Part shown: positions 6,990-8,443 of the stretch, piece by piece
How positions within the stretch are numbered: position 1 is the stretch's first letter
Layout: the number at the start of each line of letters is the position of its first letter
DNA from: Gammaproteobacteria bacterium
GTDB lineage: Bacteria; Pseudomonadota; Gammaproteobacteria; Pseudomonadales; Pseudomonadaceae
Reading direction: 5' to 3'
NCBI GenBank assembly: GCA_012513235.1
Contig: JAAZCO010000425.1
Location: 1-8,443, forward strand
DNA: 8,443 nt
The notes under the pieces: model-generated
Database searches by the model: none
The model's input: the letters and a program-made list of their open reading frames with translations, nothing else
What the model was told of the DNA's origin: nothing
Program-made: the position numbers and the translations under genes

Positions 6990-6995
6990 TATCAA

Positions 6996-7027
6996 GTTAA
7001 CGTACCCACCGTTAACCTAAAGTTAAC
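6996..7027. promoter_or_regulatory. Candidate LysR operator: GTTAAC inverted repeat plus a third copy
   Basis: GTTAACG (6996-7002) and CGTTAAC (7010-7016) form a perfect 7-bp inverted repeat with a 7-base spacer, and a third GTTAAC lies at 7022-7027, only 3 bases before the AGGAG ribosome-binding site of the lysR gene. This lies in the divergent region between ich and lysR. Its location suits both activation of ich and self-repression of the regulator. The repeat does not show a symmetric T-N11-A, the loose LysR-box pattern, so the assignment rests on symmetry and place. Confidence 0.55.
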
Positions 7028-7045
7028 TCTAGGAGCAAACCAAAC

Positions 7046-7945
7046 ATGCATTTTGATTTCATCGATTTACGCTTATTTTGCAACATAGCTGAAACACAAA
7101 ATATGACCCATGGCGCTAAGAAATCTTTTATTTCTACTGCGGCAGCCAGCTCTAGAATCAAGAATATGGAACAACAGCTAGGAGCAAAATTACTCTATCG
7201 ACACACACGGGGAATTGAACTGACAGCCGTTGGCAATACTTTATTGCAACACGCACGACTGATTTTAAAGCAAGCCAATTATATGAAGAACGATCTCTCA
7301 GAAATGAATACTGGGATGACCGGACATATTCGGATTTTAGCGAATACGACAGCTGTTACGGATTTTTTACCACAAATTTTATCTGACTTTTTAGTGATGC
7401 ATCCAGGCGTGACCATCGACTTACAAGAGCGAGTTCACCGAGATATTGTAAGAGCGGTTGTCAATGGATCGACAGATATAGGTATCTCTGCAGGCTTGAT
7501 CCATGAAAAAAACATTGAATCGAAACACTTAAGTACCGACAAGTTAGTGTTAGCAACGCCCCTAGAGCACCCTCTAAGCGAGTATAAAAGTGTACTGTTT
7601 GCAGATCTATTACCCCATCACCAAATTTGCTTACACGACGGCACCAGCCTTGTGCAATTTCTAAAAGAACAAGCATTAGAAATGCAGCAGCAACTGAATA
7701 TTCGTATTCAAATATCCAGTTTCGATGCAATGTGTCGCATGGTTGAGGCTGGCGTTGGTGTGGCTATACTGCCGCAGTCTGCAGCTTTGCGTCAGCAGCA
7801 GACTTGTAAGATCAAGATTATTAAGCTTGATGAACCCTGGGCTATTCGTAAGCGAGTGGTCTTGGCTCGTGAGTTCGCAGCATTACCACAATACCTAATC
7901 AAATTGATTGATTTACTGGTTGAACGTCAGGCTGGTGAAAGCTAA
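7046..7945 (+). CDS. LysR-type regulator of the itaconate operon
   Basis: A 299-residue LysR-family transcription factor, the usual length. The N-terminal winged helix-turn-helix covers about residues 4-63 (DFIDLRLFCNIAE, then STAAASSRIKNMEQQLGAKLLYRHTRGIELTAVG around 31-64), followed by a linker helix to about residue 88 and a periplasmic-binding-like effector domain starting near GHIRILANTTAV. MVEAGVGVAILPQSAA late in the protein is the common pattern for the second effector lobe. AGGAG lies 10 bases before the ATG. It is transcribed away from ich with 117 bp between start codons, the classic layout of a LysR regulator and its target, and matches PA0877 in place. Homologues have been called RipR or ItcR in other bacteria. 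Itaconate or itaconyl-CoA is the likely effector by context; no ligand can be read from the sequence. Confidence 0.9.
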   Translation: MHFDFIDLRLFCNIAETQNMTHGAKKSFISTAAASSRIKNMEQQLGAKLLYRHTRGIELTAVGNTLLQHARLILKQANYMKNDLSEMNTGMTGHIRILANTTAVTDFLPQILSDFLVMHPGVTIDLQERVHRDIVRAVVNGSTDIGISAGLIHEKNIESKHLSTDKLVLATPLEHPLSEYKSVLFADLLPHHQICLHDGTSLVQFLKEQALEMQQQLNIRIQISSFDAMCRMVEAGVGVAILPQSAALRQQQTCKIKIIKLDEPWAIRKRVVLAREFAALPQYLIKLIDLLVERQAGES

Positions 7946-7970
7946 AAAGCACCCTCGAGTGCTTTTTAGC
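7941..7970. terminator. Bidirectional intrinsic terminator between lysR and dctM
   Basis: GCTAAAAAGCAC (7941-7952) and GTGCTTTTTAGC (7959-7970) form a perfect 12-bp stem with a 6-base loop. The GC-rich inner part is flanked by AAAAA on one side and TTTTT on the other, so it serves as a terminator on either strand. It ends both the lysR gene and the converging dctM gene, whose stop codon is 11 bases beyond. The lysR stop codon itself (7943-7945) is part of the stem. Confidence 0.88.
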
Positions 7971-7980
7971 TCACCAATAA

Positions 7981-8443
7981 CTACATCCCTAGCATACGCG
8001 GCAAGCCCAGCGATACGCTTGGTACATAGGTGATAATCACCAAGAAGCCCAGTAACAGCATCAACCAAGGCATCGCTGCCTTAATCACTTCAGATAACGG
8101 CATACCCGTGACTGCAGAGGTGACAAAGAGGTTGAGCCCCACTGGCGGGGTAATCAAACCAATCTCCATATTCACCACCATAATGATACCTAGGTGAATT
8201 GGATCAATGCCCAGCTGTACAGCAATCGGGAAGAGGATCGGTGCCAAAATCAAGATGATGGCTGACGGCTCCATAAAGGCACCGGCAATCAGCAGCACAA
8301 TGTTGACCACCAATAAGAACATCCATGGCTCAAGTCCCGCCTCTAACACCATCGCGGTGATTTGCTGTGGAATCTGCTCAGTGGTTAACACGTGGGCAAA
8401 CAACATGGCGTTGGCAATAATAAACATCAGCATAATGCTGAGC
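7981..8443 (-). CDS. dctM: TRAP transporter large permease DctM, C-terminal part
   Basis: The stop codon is at 7981-7983 and the frame stays open to the right edge, so the start lies outside; about 154 C-terminal codons are seen. An ATG at 8433 is internal, since the frame continues upstream as a hydrophobic helix. The part contains several membrane helices and the family's highly conserved stretch around LIAGAFMEPSAIILILAPIL and LGIDPIHLGIIMVVNMEIG, then LITPPVGLNLFVTSAVTG, which closely recalls DctM of C4-dicarboxylate transporters. DctM forms the transmembrane channel that couples uptake to sodium. It points towards and converges on lysR and is separated from it by the shared terminator, so it is not part of the itaconate operon. 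It is most likely the last gene of a second dctPQM set lying to the right. Confidence 0.92.
   Translation of the reverse strand, partial: LSIMLMFIIANAMLFAHVLTTEQIPQQITAMVLEAGLEPWMFLLVVNIVLLIAGAFMEPSAIILILAPILFPIAVQLGIDPIHLGIIMVVNMEIGLITPPVGLNLFVTSAVTGMPLSEVIKAAMPWLMLLLGFLVIITYVPSVSLGLPRMLGM

Noticed and set aside
6964..6992. Plus-strand promoter for lysR, such as GTTACA (6964-6969) with AAATAT (6987-6992)
   Set aside because: Both hexamers are poor matches and several other placements are as good, so no promoter can be assigned.
7461..7730. Minus-strand open frame inside the LysR gene
   Set aside because: It lies wholly antisense to a full-length LysR protein and shows no family motif.
8431..8433. 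ATG at 8433 as the true start of the DctM protein
   Set aside because: The frame continues without a stop to the edge, and DctM proteins are far longer; this is an internal Met in a membrane helix.
1..8443. Mobile elements, CRISPR array, tRNA or frameshifted genes
   Set aside because: No transposase or integrase frame, no regular direct repeats, no tRNA-like cloverleaf noticed, and all genes read at normal length without interruption except the two cut by the edges.

Overview
The window holds nearly all of an itaconate (methylenesuccinate) degradation locus from a Gram-negative bacterium, most likely a gammaproteobacterium. Gene content and order closely match the Pseudomonas aeruginosa itaconate cluster (PA0877 to PA0886), which I recall from established knowledge and have not searched. 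Base composition looks lower in G+C than typical Pseudomonas, so a low-GC relative in or near the Pseudomonadales is a reasonable guess, but the genus cannot be fixed from this sequence.

Layout, right to left along the minus strand from a divergent control region at about 6929-7045: ich (itaconyl-CoA hydratase, MaoC/FAS1-dehydratase-like), an acyl-CoA dehydrogenase, an MmgE/PrpD-family protein, ict (family III CoA-transferase), ccl (citramalyl-CoA lyase, CitE-like), then dctP (TRAP solute-binding protein) and dctQ (TRAP small permease, cut by the left edge). The gaps between the five enzyme genes are only 9-20 bp, so they almost certainly form one operon; dctP follows after 56 bp and dctQ after a further 97 bp that carries a strong hairpin. 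On the plus strand, a LysR-type regulator diverges from ich. It ends in a bidirectional terminator shared with the C-terminal part of a DctM large permease, which reads in from beyond the right edge and is probably the last gene of a second TRAP transporter.

How the parts work together (inference from the known pathway): the TRAP system imports the dicarboxylate; Ict moves CoA from succinyl-CoA to itaconate; Ich hydrates itaconyl-CoA to (S)-citramalyl-CoA; Ccl cleaves that to acetyl-CoA and pyruvate. The acyl-CoA dehydrogenase and MmgE/PrpD protein are conserved companions without a settled role; they may widen the pathway to other branched C5 dicarboxylates. The LysR protein probably senses itaconate or its CoA ester and acts at a GTTAAC-based inverted repeat in the divergent promoter region.

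Most worth a second look: the acyl-CoA dehydrogenase lacks the usual C-terminal catalytic glutamate but has a glutamate at the isovaleryl-CoA-dehydrogenase position; the locus is flanked by parts of two TRAP systems; a hairpin separates dctP from dctQ; and A-rich leaders overlapping several ribosome-binding sites match the Hfq/Crc motif. I see no mobile element, CRISPR array, tRNA or rRNA.
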